Below are positions 47,001 to 56,123 of a stretch of DNA of 64,000 bases, piece after piece. Source of the DNA: Limnoperna fortunei (taxonomy: Eukaryota; Mollusca; Bivalvia; Mytilida; Modiolidae); NCBI GenBank assembly GCA_944474755.1, contig OX104120.1, forward strand, positions 37,490,067 to 37,554,066, written 5' to 3'. The position numbers were made by a program, and so were the translations under genes. Under the pieces are notes generated by a model, which did no database searches, was not told where the DNA came from, and worked only from the letters and a program-made list of their open reading frames with translations. How positions within the stretch are numbered: position 1 is the first letter of the stretch; each line of letters begins with the position of its first letter.

Positions 47001-50000
47001 ACATTGAACTCCACTGTCAGCAATTTTTCAGCTATACATTTATTATGGCGTCCTGTTTTTATTGAAAGAGGAAGCCGGAGTACCCGGAGAAAAACCGCCG
47101 CGTACGAATGTAACCGCAATTTCCGTATTGACAGACCTCGTGATCAATAGTAGACCAACTACCTTAACTACTCGGCACCAAGTAGTTTAGAATGCTGGAA
47201 AATACGACAACACTGTTAATATAATGTTCTGTTGCGTAATTTTCGTGCATTATCAATTTGGCGACCTTTTAAACAATCGAATTAAAACATAATATATATT
47301 TTATGAAAAGGAATAGAAAATTGATTTGAAGGATTACTATTTTTAGGTAATTGAAAATCAAGTGAGAAATGCAGATGCGTCAGGTTTTAGCATGGCTCCT
47401 TTTCTTTTGCGACCAACGAGTAGAGGAACAATACGTTTAAGCACAACTGATCCAAGATCCCCTCCACTTATTGATCCTAACCATTATGCTAATCGACAAG
47501 ATGTGGATACAATGATCAGAGGTATTTCCTAGTTTTAATGCAACATGTATTGGGAAAGGAGTTGGAAAATTTCCATTTGTCCTGATATATACTGAACATT
47601 TTATTGTAGACTTTGTATAATCTCGACATAGTTACAAAAATACAATGTTGATCATAAATCTTGAGCAAGTAATTCTATCTTTCAATATATTGTTAGTGGT
47701 GCCAAAGGTCAACTCTTAAACAATAGTACGGGGATGAATAGACTAATTGCTAATTCATAAACAAATATCAATGCAATGACGTACTAATTAGTTTATTTGG
47801 TATTTTGCCTAACTATAGACGATGTCAGAAATTGGTCATATACGAGTTATCGTTCGTGTCGACAGGTGACGTAATACACAATCCGACATTACATGGTACA
47901 CGCTACACAGGTTAAATTTACATTGGTATAGTAATAATTATGTCGAATACTAGCCGTGGTGGTCGCATTTGTGCGATCGTCGATTGTCAAAACAGCCAAA
48001 GGACATTGGATATTTGGAAAAACAGCGTCTGTTCATATTTTATATTAAAATATTAAAATTCTACATATGCAGTTCACTTAAAATTTATTTAATCCCTTGA
48101 TATATTCACCTGCACTTCTTTTTCTACAGCTTCCAGTTTTTACCCTTAGAACCCATGGATGCTGCCTGCTTTCTTTTTATTAGTTTACGTTCGACATCAT
48201 GACCTTTATTATAATTATTGGAACGACTGCTGATACTGGACAGTGAAAATCCGTAAATAGTAACAAATCGATAACTCCATATTAAGACCGTTGTTTGGTT
48301 TAAAGGTACCGACGTCCGTATAAGTTATAGCGTTTTACAGTTTTAGAAAGTAAAAGACATGATTTCGATATTTTATTTTTAATTCTTAACAAAATTGTCC
48401 GTATATCAAAACCATTTCAAATTTTTAATGAGGCCTCAATGGATGCTACAGCCATTCTGCATGCATTACATTTCTCAACTATGCACTGACTTAACTTGTA
48501 AATAAAAAGAATAATGAAAAAAAACTTTACATCAAAAGCAGGCAAAAAATATACATTATGTAATCGGAAAAACAAAACAAAAAGTTGGTACTGTAAAGTA
48601 TATAAATCAGAAGCAAACATTTAAAATTCTTATTTTGCATCTTTCCTATTCGCTAAAAATGGGCTATACAAAGGAATTTAATTAGTATTTTACTTTTAAT
48701 TAGACATAGTTGATAGATAAAATTAGCTGACGGTGCACCCAGCTTGACGTTATCTTTTGAAATGATAACACAATTAACGATTAATTATCATTCCTGCACC
48801 ATTGACTGAATGGATAAAACCTGAGAGCGTGTACCACTGCTTACTAGCGGGTTCCGAATAACATCAATATGGCGCGGCACATGATTTCATCGCTGAATTT
48901 GTCTATAGATGAAAATGGCAATTTCATTAGTATTTTAAGGTGTACTCCAATCTATAATTAATTCACTAAAGTTGCAAGTTTTATTGATTGATTGATTGAT
49001 TAATGGTGTTTAACGCCCGAGCAGCAATATTTCAGCTATATTCAGACGATGAACATGAAATGGATGATAAAATGAACATGAAATGATGATGAATGAAAAT
49101 GGGATGGGACACAAGGAAAAATATGGGTAACGGATTTTAGATAGGGTCGGGCAATTTAGCCTCCTGTAGCGGGATCAAAATCCCTACTCATAGCGAATAC
49201 TACAGCAGCGTTCTTTAACGTGCGAGGAACGTGGCATTTTTAACAACACGGTGCACTAATATGGTTTGCGGTCAGGTTTTCCGTATTATGGCCTGACAAC
49301 CCCAGCTTGCCAGGGGTACCCCATTCAACCACCTGGGGCACACATCCCAGTCGGTCTTTAGGCAAACCTACCTGACACGCCGGTCAGGGTACTGGGCGCT
49401 ATTTAGTCGCCTTTTACGACAAGCTAGCGCGACTGCGGTCTATTCTTTTAGCCACCCGGATCCCGCACGGGGCGCAAGTTTTATTGAAGAAGGTCTGGGT
49501 TTTCACGGGGTACTCACAAGTTCCTTCCTCAATAAAAAGTGGACGCCATGACATAGGCGAACATTTATGAACATTTGTACATGTGTAATTGTACCTACAA
49601 TTTGCTTTACAACACAACCTTAAATACTCTATGACTTTTAGGAATTCGACTGGTTCAGAGACTTGCTGCTACAAGAAGTTTCGCTTCGATTAATCCAACA
49701 TTTCTTCGTAGAGACTTTGGTCCTATTTGTAATCATCAGAGATTTAATTCAGACCAATATTGGGAATGCATTCTGCGACATTTCAGTCATCATACTTATC
49801 ATGCTTGTTGTACAAACAGAATGGGATCACCGAGTGATCCGACTGCAGTTGTTGATCCAGATCTTAGGTACAAGTTTTTTATCACAATTTCCACAACTAC
49901 ATGTATTTTAAATCTGTAAATACTAAAATTCAACAGAAACAAAAGTGATAAAACAATAAAGTCCTTAACAGTTTTTAACTTTTTAACATTTATATATTAA

Positions 50001-51674
50001 ATATGAAAAATCGATAATCATCACCTGTGTTAACAACACCAGCATCCAGATATACTAATTTTATAAATGGGTGCAAATAGGTGACATGGTTATAGTTTCG
50101 TTCTATAAATGGCTATAAACTTATGTAAAATGTTCTTACTCGCTACTGATTTGACTGATTTGAAGCGATATTTATTTTAAGAAAGTTAGCAAGAAAACTG
50201 ACTGGACAACACAGCCAAAAGTGAAAGAACGATTACAAATCCGGATTTTGACAAACAAATATCACACGAACCAAAAACGCAAAAACAGAAATTGAAAAAA
50301 CCTGAAATAAATAAAAACCATGGGCATACTCTGGTGATCCGGACAGATAACAGTACCTGCCTATAATTAGTAACCTGTTGAGTTACTAAATGTCATGTGT
50401 AGGAAAAATCTAGTAATAGTAAAGACTACATATGACTGAGCTAAATTGTCCAATCTTATTTGAAACGTTTGCCATACGATAAATTAAGTCATAGAGACAG
50501 CTATAGAACTTCTAAATGGATAGCATCAAGCTTGTTATAACACACCCTTGTTTGAGATTCTAAGTAACCAATAACATTAACTGGTATAGAAAATAGGAAT
50601 ACCGATCGCAGGATTTAGCATAACATATCAGTTGTGAAATGTACACAAAAAAGGAAGGTGCCAAAATGTTGCTATCGATGAACATTAAAGTTTAAAAAAA
50701 TATATAAATGTCGCAGTCATTGCTTTTGTCATAGAGTCTAGTTTGTAGTTTTTCAAAGTCTTTTTCTAGAAGTAGATCTGAGTAAGAGGCAGACCCAAGT
50801 GTATGTTATTAACAAGTTTTACTCGAAGTAACGATGTCCTGTAACGCATCACGAAAGAAAACTTTTAAATTGAAAATTAAATCAGAATACATATACACAA
50901 ATTTTATTGGATTTCATTTGCGTGACGTCAACCTAATAGGCAGTATACAAATGTAAACAGGCAAAATATAGATGATATGAAATAGTTTCTTTTAAAGGGA
51001 AAATTCTAATAGAAATAATACAAAATTGAAATGTAAAAGTCAAATCAATTGCTACTTTCATGCAAATTGTGTGTTTTCCGTTAAACCCTCTGTTATATTT
51101 TAAAGTAAGGTTTAGAAATATTGACGTCTATTTTTTCCAAGAATCGCTACTAAAAATAACGGTGAATTCAAGTTGGTCATAGAAATGTCAAAACTGATAT
51201 ACTGAGTTTACCGAATGATGGTTTAGAAATAAACATGACAGTACGATAACAAATACTAATTATATCTTTTTAGAAAGAAATTTGTATATTTCAGAAATCG
51301 AAAATTTGCGTGCAAATCTTAACTAGAACTAGTTTGAGTTATGAAATAGTAACGGTTAGATTTCCTAAGGATATATCCTGGTCTGCAACAAAGAAAGGTA
51401 ACATCTGATGATCTAATCAGTTTACAATAATTCACACGATTACATAGAAAATGAAATTGATATCGCAGCTAAAATATATTTTTCCATTTACAGGGTAAAA
51501 GGTATAGAAAATTTACGTATAGTGGATGCATCAGTCATGAGAAACCAGATTACTGGAGATCCCCATGCGGTCGCAATCATGATTGCAGAAAAGGCTGCAG
51601 ATATTATTCGTAAAATTGACACTGTTGGTAAATGGAGGCGACAAATTGCAGGCCTGTTTAAGCCGTACCAATAA
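37900..51674 (+). CDS. GMC-family FAD-dependent oxidoreductase, gene 2 (11 coding exons, 611 aa)
   Basis: Joined exons: 37900-38023, 40014-40222, 40604-40793, 43011-43139, 44377-44498, 45016-45183, 45390-45540, 46561-46721, 47347-47521, 49642-49867, 51494-51674. Lengths and phases equal those of gene 1 except in the last exon. All introns are GT-AG and there are no stops or frameshifts. About 55 residues differ from gene 1, spread out and mostly mild, so both genes look constrained. The FAD loop VGGGTSG, RGKILGG, SGIGP and the His pair ([10 protein letters not shown] and GDPHAV) are all kept. Family role: FAD-dependent alcohol, sugar or choline oxidation, probably secreted or membrane-anchored by the hydrophobic N-terminus; substrate unknown. 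The start is chosen by homology and by an in-frame stop upstream. Confidence 0.9.
38580..38935 (+). repeat. R1 repeat copy in intron 1 of gene 2
   Basis: TTTGTAGCGGCTACATCGAGCC, ACAAAAGGGTCTTTATCGTGC, GACAACCCCCAGCGAGAGG and CAGCTCTGTAGATC. Shared with D1 (33480-33850). Confidence 0.65.
39401..39426. repeat. (TA)n microsatellite
   Basis: TATATA run directly before the retrozyme-like repeat. Confidence 0.85.
39427..39943 (+). repeat. Retrozyme-like repeat with internal hammerhead, intron 1 of gene 2
   Basis: Order Y (GACAAGAAACACCGTCATTTG ... TTAGAGTTAAACGCC), hammerhead, X (CACCTTGGTAAG ... GAGTTCAGTTGGAGTGAG ... CAGTCCGTGTC). Its ends match the internal X/Y junction of the copy at 371-890, so the two copies are circular permutations. 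Absent from the corresponding intron of gene 1, where the flank resumes at ACTTTGTCCATT. Confidence 0.65.
39681..39725 (+). ncRNA. Hammerhead ribozyme motif
   Basis: CTGATGA (39688-39694), stem II GTC/GAC with a six-base loop, GAA (39707-39709), a very short stem III from ACGCGCGT, and C39718 as the cleavage site. The catalytic core is complete. In stem I, three pairs next to the core are mismatched (AACGCCA against AATCGTT), so activity is doubtful here. The other copy retains the matching strand TGGCGT at about 863-868 (minus). Confidence 0.7.
40014..40222 (+). CDS. GMC gene 2, exon 2
   Basis: [21 protein letters not shown] then [11 protein letters not shown]. Nine residues differ from gene 1. 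The acceptor is attttttgtag. A retrozyme-like repeat lies just upstream in intron 1. Confidence 0.92.
40604..40793 (+). CDS. GMC gene 2, exon 3
   Basis: [21 protein letters not shown], then [22 protein letters not shown]. The Asn-to-Met change in signature 1 is shared with gene 1. Confidence 0.92.
41190..41545 (+). repeat. R1 repeat copy in intron 3 of gene 2
   Basis: From AATACATTAACGGGG and TTTGTAGCGGCTACAAT to GAACCCTCCCAAGATGGTC. Counterpart of 5620-5880. Confidence 0.7.
41546..43000. other. Intron 3 of gene 2, unique part
   Basis: Alignable intron sequence without a gene. The region near 42790 (ACACCATTCAATGCATG) is the empty counterpart of the gene 1 SINE site. Confidence 0.5.
43011..43139 (+). 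CDS. GMC gene 2, exon 4
   Basis: [19 protein letters not shown], then [17 protein letters not shown]. The acceptor is gacatttcag. The upstream intron lacks the SINE found in gene 1. Confidence 0.9.
44377..44498 (+). CDS. GMC gene 2, exon 5
   Basis: [20 protein letters not shown] to LVTK. A single residue differs from gene 1 (Gln for Thr). Confidence 0.9.
45016..45183 (+). CDS. GMC gene 2, exon 6
   Basis: [13 protein letters not shown], then [18 protein letters not shown]. Signature 2 as in gene 1. The acceptor is cattatag. Confidence 0.93.
45390..45540 (+). CDS. GMC gene 2, exon 7
   Basis: [20 protein letters not shown]. Gln again stands in place of the family His. Confidence 0.92.
45715..46160 (-). 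pseudogene. 3' remnant of RT retroelement, intron 7 of gene 2
   Basis: The minus strand gives [59 protein letters not shown], then the family 3' flank. This copy reads in one frame over about 70 codons, better than its gene 1 counterpart. Confidence 0.8.
46561..46721 (+). CDS. GMC gene 2, exon 8
   Basis: [18 protein letters not shown], then [16 protein letters not shown]. The acceptor is ttttcaacag and the donor is GAT|gtatgt. Confidence 0.9.
47000..47178 (-). repeat. SINE relic, intron 8 of gene 2
   Basis: CACTGTCAGCAATTTTTCAGC, GGAAGCCGGAGTACCCGGAGAAA and TAACTACTCGGCACC. Less deleted in the middle than the gene 1 counterpart at 13100. Confidence 0.8.
47347..47521 (+). CDS. GMC gene 2, exon 9
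   Basis: [18 protein letters not shown], then [14 protein letters not shown]. Start of the C-terminal domain. Confidence 0.93.
47813..48908 (+). mobile_element. 1.1-kb insertion unique to gene 2 intron 9, DNA-transposon-like
   Basis: Bounded by CTATAG at both ends (47813-47818 and 48903-48908). Just inside, ATAGACGATGTCAG and the reverse complement ATAGACAAATTCAG match at 11 of 14 bases, which suggests a terminal inverted repeat. Gene 1 has only AATATAGG at this point (about 13984-13990). The insert carries a THAP-like start at 47940. Whether CTATAG is a target duplication or part of the inverted repeat is open. Confidence 0.6.
47940..48056 (+). pseudogene. THAP-like zinc-finger fragment inside the 1.1-kb insertion
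   Basis: A 38-codon frame [20 protein letters not shown] followed by [12 protein letters not shown]. The Cys-x4-Cys, the aromatic W and the following Cys are spaced as at the start of some transposon THAP domains. The second half (the zinc-binding His and AVPTIF-type end) is not visible. It may be the first exon of a lost transposase. Confidence 0.4.
48974..49487 (-). mobile_element. R2 SINE-like element with 14-bp target-site duplication
   Basis: Element 48988-49473 (486 bp) between two copies of GCAAGTTTTATTGA. On minus it starts GCCCCGTGCGGGATCCGGG, runs through GCTAGCTTGTCGTAAAAGG, GTTGTCAGGCCATAATACGG and TTCAGCTATA, and ends GGGCGTTAAACACCATTAATC with a (TCAA)n tail. Gene 1 has the uninterrupted site (GTTGCCAGTTTTTTTGACAG). 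No coding frame, so non-autonomous and probably LINE-mobilised. Confidence 0.93.
49488..49560 (+). repeat. SINE tail fragment in intron 9 of gene 2
   Basis: CTGGGTTTTCACGGGGTACTC, TTCCTTCCTCAATAAAAAG and GTGGACGCCATGACAT. Shared with 14040-14140. Confidence 0.55.
49642..49867 (+). CDS. GMC gene 2, exon 10
   Basis: Carries the first active-site His in [11 protein letters not shown], then [12 protein letters not shown]. This copy keeps the consensus Pro of VVDPDLR that gene 1 has changed to Ser. Confidence 0.92.
50170..50650 (-). pseudogene. 3' remnant of RT retroelement, intron 10 of gene 2
   Basis: Collinear with 14684-15143, including the 3' flank with ACCATGGGCATAC on plus. Coding content is almost lost. 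Confidence 0.6.
51494..51674 (+). CDS. GMC gene 2, exon 11
   Basis: [14 protein letters not shown], then [18 protein letters not shown], ending LFKPYQ and TAA at 51672-51674. About 20 extra bases relative to gene 1 just after AAGCCGT bring in the earlier stop. Confidence 0.92.
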
Positions 51675-51716
51675 CTGATTTTGTTTAAAACGAAAACATA
51701 CAATTATTGATGTTTT

Positions 51717-51722
51717 ATTAAA
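51717..51722 (+). promoter_or_regulatory. Possible polyadenylation signal of gene 2
   Basis: ATTAAA, the common variant signal, 43 bases after the stop. The gene 1 AATAAA is not conserved here. Confidence 0.4.
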
Positions 51723-51949
51723 ATGATACCAATACAAGTATGTTTCTGTAAATTGTCTATTTATAACAATTTAAAATACGCACCTCGGTAAACGATTACA
51801 ATTGTGTCACGACCTATTGTAGCTTTTAAGAGCTCATAACTTAACTAATGACGATTATAACATACAAGCATACTAGAATAAAATAAAATGTTTCGTTAAA
51901 TGAATGCAACAAGTGGACTAATATTAAGAAGTTGCTAACTCGGACACCT

Positions 51950-52833
51950 GGCAATCCTTCAAAGGAGTGTAGTTCCATTCCGCCACTCCGTGTTCACGGA
52001 TATCAGCATCCTATCTCTACCAAAAAGTTGTCAAAACGGTTGACTAAGATATATTCTGCAGTAAAAGAAGGACTGCAAATAATACCGTGTTTATATTCGA
52101 AGTATTATAAGTCATGTGTGGATTTCTAAAAATTCAAAAGAGCTTTAGGAAATTTAAAATCAAGATGGATATCTAAAATGTCATTTATTAGAACTTTTGA
52201 TTTTTTTAACTCTTTATACCACCTTGCCGCACGAAAAACTAAAATCATGTCCTAAGGAAATCATACATAAAGTCTTTGATTCCACATATGCCTAAAAAAT
52301 ATATGGTTTAGGTTACGACAATACGTTTTTTTTCTACAAAAGAACTTTAAGGAAAATTATGCTACAGCGAAGAACAGGTTTGTATTATGCTAGATTTTCT
52401 GATCGACAACATATTTCTAACTTTTGGAGGATGCGTTTTTCAACAGACGATTGGAATTCCAATGGGTACAAACTGAGCCCCACTCCTTGCTAATTTGTTA
52501 TTGTATACTTGTGAATTCTTATTGAAGACAAGAAGATAGCAGAAGCTAGGTTCTTTAATTTTATATCTAGATATATTGATGATGTTCTTTCAAATAACAA
52601 CCCTCAATTTGCTGAGTGGCTTCCGTTAATATATCCTTAGAACTTGAAATTAAAGAAACACAGAAACAGCTTCATCTACCCCATTTTAGACTTACAACTC
52701 GAATATGACACCAACAGTCATCTTAGCACAAGAATAAACGACAAACGAGACGCTTTTAATTTCAAAATTATAAATTTTCCTCACCTATGCAGCAATATTC
52801 TAGCTAATTATATATACGGTGTCTATATTTCTA
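51950..52833 (+). pseudogene. RT retroelement relic, first part (interrupted)
   Basis: Reads STKKLSKRLTKIYSAVKEGLQ, WISKNSKEL, NLKSRWISKMSFIRTFDF, LARK-like decay, then MLDFLIDNIFLTFGG, QQTIGIPMGTN, a stop, APLLANLLLYTCEF, RYIDDVLSNN and, after frameshifts, DKRDAFNFKIINFPHLCSNI and YGVYISKLIR. That is the palm and thumb of the PMGTNCAP RT family. The reading is cut by the R2 element exactly after LIR. Confidence 0.88.
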
Positions 52834-53375
52834 AATTGATCAGGCCCGTGCGGGATCCGGGTGTCTAAAAGAATAGACCGCAGTCGCGCTAGCTTGTCGT
52901 AAAAGGCGACTAAATAGCGCCCAGTACCCTGACCGGCGTGTCAGGTCGGTTTGCCTAAAGACCGACTGGGATGTATGCCCCAGGTGGTTGAATGGGGTAC
53001 CCCTGGCAAGCTGGGGTTGTCAGGCCATAATACGGAAAACCTGACCGCAAACCATATTAGTGCACCGTGTTGGGAAAAATGCCACGTTCCTCGCACGTTA
53101 AAGAACGCTGCTGTAGTATTCGCTATGAGTAGGGATTTCGATCCCGCTACAGGAGGCTGAATTGCCCGACCCTATCCATCCTCCCATTTGCCAGTGGCAA
53201 TCTAAAATCCGTTACCCCTATTTTTCCTTGTGTCCCATCCCATTTTCATTCATCATCATTTCATGTTCATTTTATCATCCATTTCATGTTCATCGCCTGA
53301 ATATAGCTGAAATATTGCTGCTCGGGCGTTAAACACCATTAATCAATCAATCAATCAATCAATCAATTGATCAGG
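52834..53375 (+). mobile_element. R2 SINE-like element nested in an RT relic
   Basis: Direct repeat AATTGATCAGG at 52834-52844 and 53365-53375. Between them lies CCCGTGCGGGATCCGGGTG ... GCTAGCTTGTCGTAAAAGGC ... GTTGTCAGGCCATAATACGG ... GGGCGTTAAACACCATTAATC and a (AATC)n tail. Same family and almost the same sequence as 48988-49473, in opposite orientation. Confidence 0.93.
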
Positions 53376-53588
53376 TATACAAGAGCTTAAAGCGAGTATA
53401 CTTATTTTTGCAAACGTCACCTTTTTCATCGGAATAAAACTTGTAAATCATGGTTACAAGAAAAAGCGACTCGTCCACGCCTTTAATAAGTTTTACTATA
53501 GATACAACTTCCTAGTCGAAACATATTTTATCTCGTTTGAAAATATGGTTGCAGATAGTTTTCCCAATTTAGAATTCCGTGTACAGTG
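53376..53588 (+). pseudogene. RT retroelement relic, last part
   Basis: After the R2 element the frame resumes. It includes LVNHGYKKKRLVHAFNKFYYRYNFLVETYF, then SFENMVADSF and a stop at about 53586. This is the family's C-terminal FYxRY/LV region. Confidence 0.8.
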
Positions 53589-53825
53589 AACATGCTACCA
53601 TGATTGTTTGATACAACTAGTAGTTACAGCTGGTATATGATACCCATCTATTGTTATCAACTAACTCACTTTCTACAGTATTGGAAGCGGGAGGTTAGGC
53701 ATGCCAGAAGTCAGGACCATTGCTGTAGTTGCTTTAAGTTTCATCGGTGTTCGGTATTTTGTTATTACATTCATCCAAAGACTTATGACCCTTTTTGTAC
53801 TTACAAAAATGTTCTCCAAATAAAA

Positions 53826-54250
53826 AAAATTAACCACAAACAAAAATGAGAACGCAAATCAAATAAAGGCAAATAATCTGTCTCTAATCAGTACTTGTTC
53901 ATTTTTCCAGTGACGGACATAATTTTCTGGACTGTGGTCTTTACCATTTTCCGTATTGATAAGTTCCGTAACCTGTTGTCTTTCTAATTTAGAACTGCAA
54001 AACTGCTGGATGGACATTTAACAACTTTTTAAACCGGTAATCCAATGCACAGTTATTTTAAGTATGTAGTCACACAAGCGTGAGTAGATTTATATTCACT
54101 CAAGTACTTATATTTCCCTTGATATGGGTATGGAGTGAAAGTGAGTTGTTTTAAGCAATCAACTTATTTTACATGTTAAATTGTCATATAGATCAATGCA
54201 CTGTTTATTTAATTAATTTTGTGATCATTTAGACAAATGATTAAGATTAC
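53826..54250 (+). repeat. Segment A, left flank of the higher-order array
   Basis: AACCACAAACAAAAATGAGAACGC through CCAGTGACGGACATAATTTTCTGG to CTGGATGGACATTT. It recurs at 59378-59585. It marks the start of a large repeating unit. Confidence 0.75.
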
Positions 54251-56123
54251 TTAAAAGGGCGATTCCATTGTAATTTAGAAATACTACTCAAAATGTAACA
54301 TGAACTAAATGAAGTCAAATGGGAGAATCCATTACACATGTATGCTTACCATGATAACGGGAATCCATGCGGAAACAACAACAAATCTTGCAGTTTCGTC
54401 ATTAAAAATGTGATGAATATTTTCCTTATTTTTAATTTGTTAGAGCATTATTTCAAATTCCGTCTACTCCGTTAACTCAGTTTCTCCGTATTATGAAGTG
54501 ACAAGCACCAACGAGATGGCGTTCCATATTTCCGCTACCTGGGAACGCGCTACCCAGCTTTTTGAGGTGAGCACTGGCAACAGTACGGTCCCAGCACAAA
54601 AATATGTGAAATTGAAATAATGAACATGATTTAGAGATGAACTCATCAAAATTGAAAACGATATGCACTTTTCGATCAAACGACAAAAAAAAATCACGTC
54701 GGAAATTGTTGTTCGTTTCGTATTGTATCAGCTGAAATGTACTGCTAAATAGTATATTTTTTCATTAGTCTAATACGGTCGCGGCCAGTTTCTCCGTATT
54801 GTAAGCTTACCCCATATCCGCCACCCGGGGACACGGTACGCAGATCTGTGTGTCGAGATCTGAGAACCCTTACAGTTCGAGCCCAGCACAAAAATATGTA
54901 AAATTGAAATAATTAATATGTTTCAGATGTTTATTCATCACAGTTCTAACCGATATACTAGGTCTGAGCATACAACGAAAAATAAAATAAGGGCGGAAAT
55001 TGTTGGTAGTTTCGTATCGTTTCAGTTAAAATGCACTGTCGATTGTAAGTTTTTTTTTTCATTCAGTTTACTACGGTCGCTGGCAGGTGCGTATTGTGAC
55101 TTTACAAACACCAACGAGACCGCCTCATATCCGCCACCTGGGAACGCCCTAGGCAGCTCTGTGGGTAAAGCAGTTGGAACCCTTTGAGTAGGGTCCCAGC
55201 CCAAAAAGGAATAAAACTGAAATTATAAACACCTTTAAAAAGGTTTAATTATCAAAATTCCAAACGAGATACACTGTTCTATCAAACGAGAAAAAACATT
55301 CTCGTGGGTAATTGTTGTTCTTTTCTTACTGAATCAGATGTAATGCACTGCGGAATAGTAATTTTTTTTCAGTCTATTACGGTGCGGCCAGATTCTCCGT
55401 ATTGTGACCTGACCCCATATCCGCCACCAGGGGACACGCTATGCAAATCTGTGTGTCGAGCTTTGGGAACACTTACAGTTCGGTCCTAACACAAAAATAT
55501 GTAAAATTGAAATAATTAACAGTTTTAAGATGTTTACTTATCAAAATTCCAAACTATATACCATGTCTGAGCAAACGACAAAAATAAGGGCGGAAATTGT
55601 TGGTAGTTTGGCATCGTATCAGTTAAAATGCACTGTGGAATCCAAGTTTTTCATTCAGTTTACTACGGTCGCGGGCAGGTGCTCCGTATTTGGATCTTTC
55701 TAACACCCACGAGACGGCCTCATATCCGCAACCTGGGAACGCGCTAGGCAGCTCTGTTGGTCGATTACTAGAAATCCTTCCAGTACGATTCCAGCACAAA
55801 AGTGAGGGAAATGGAAATAGGTAACATGTTTAAGAGCTTTCATTATCAGAATTCTAAACGATATACTCTATCCGATTATTATTTTACATTTTACGAACAG
55901 AAAACCCATAGAAGTTGCAATTTTCCCTTCGATATACATAAACTTGAATAAGACATATTGAATGAACAGGGGTACAAGTTTAAAAAGCGATTCCCAGGCT
56001 CAACCCAGAGCTGATCAGCGCATCCGCAAGTAGCGGATAGGGAAAGACTGATTGCATTTCATAATCTAATGACCACTGTGTAATTTACAAAAAAGTGCAC
56101 CCAATTAAAAAATGAACCACAAA
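54250..56123 (+). repeat. Higher-order array, block B1 (five ~300-bp units)
   Basis: Begins AAAAGGGCGATTCCATT. CGTATT landmarks at about 54486, 54795, 55090, 55398 and 55685 give spacings of 309, 295, 308 and 287. Each unit joins an R1-head stretch (CATATCCGCCACC..GGG.ACGCGCT...CTCTGTGGGTCGAGC...GGGTCCCAGC) to an AT-rich spacer (CAAAAATATGTAAAATTGAAAT ... TACGGTCGCGGCCAG). Units alternate between two subtypes. Confidence 0.85.
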
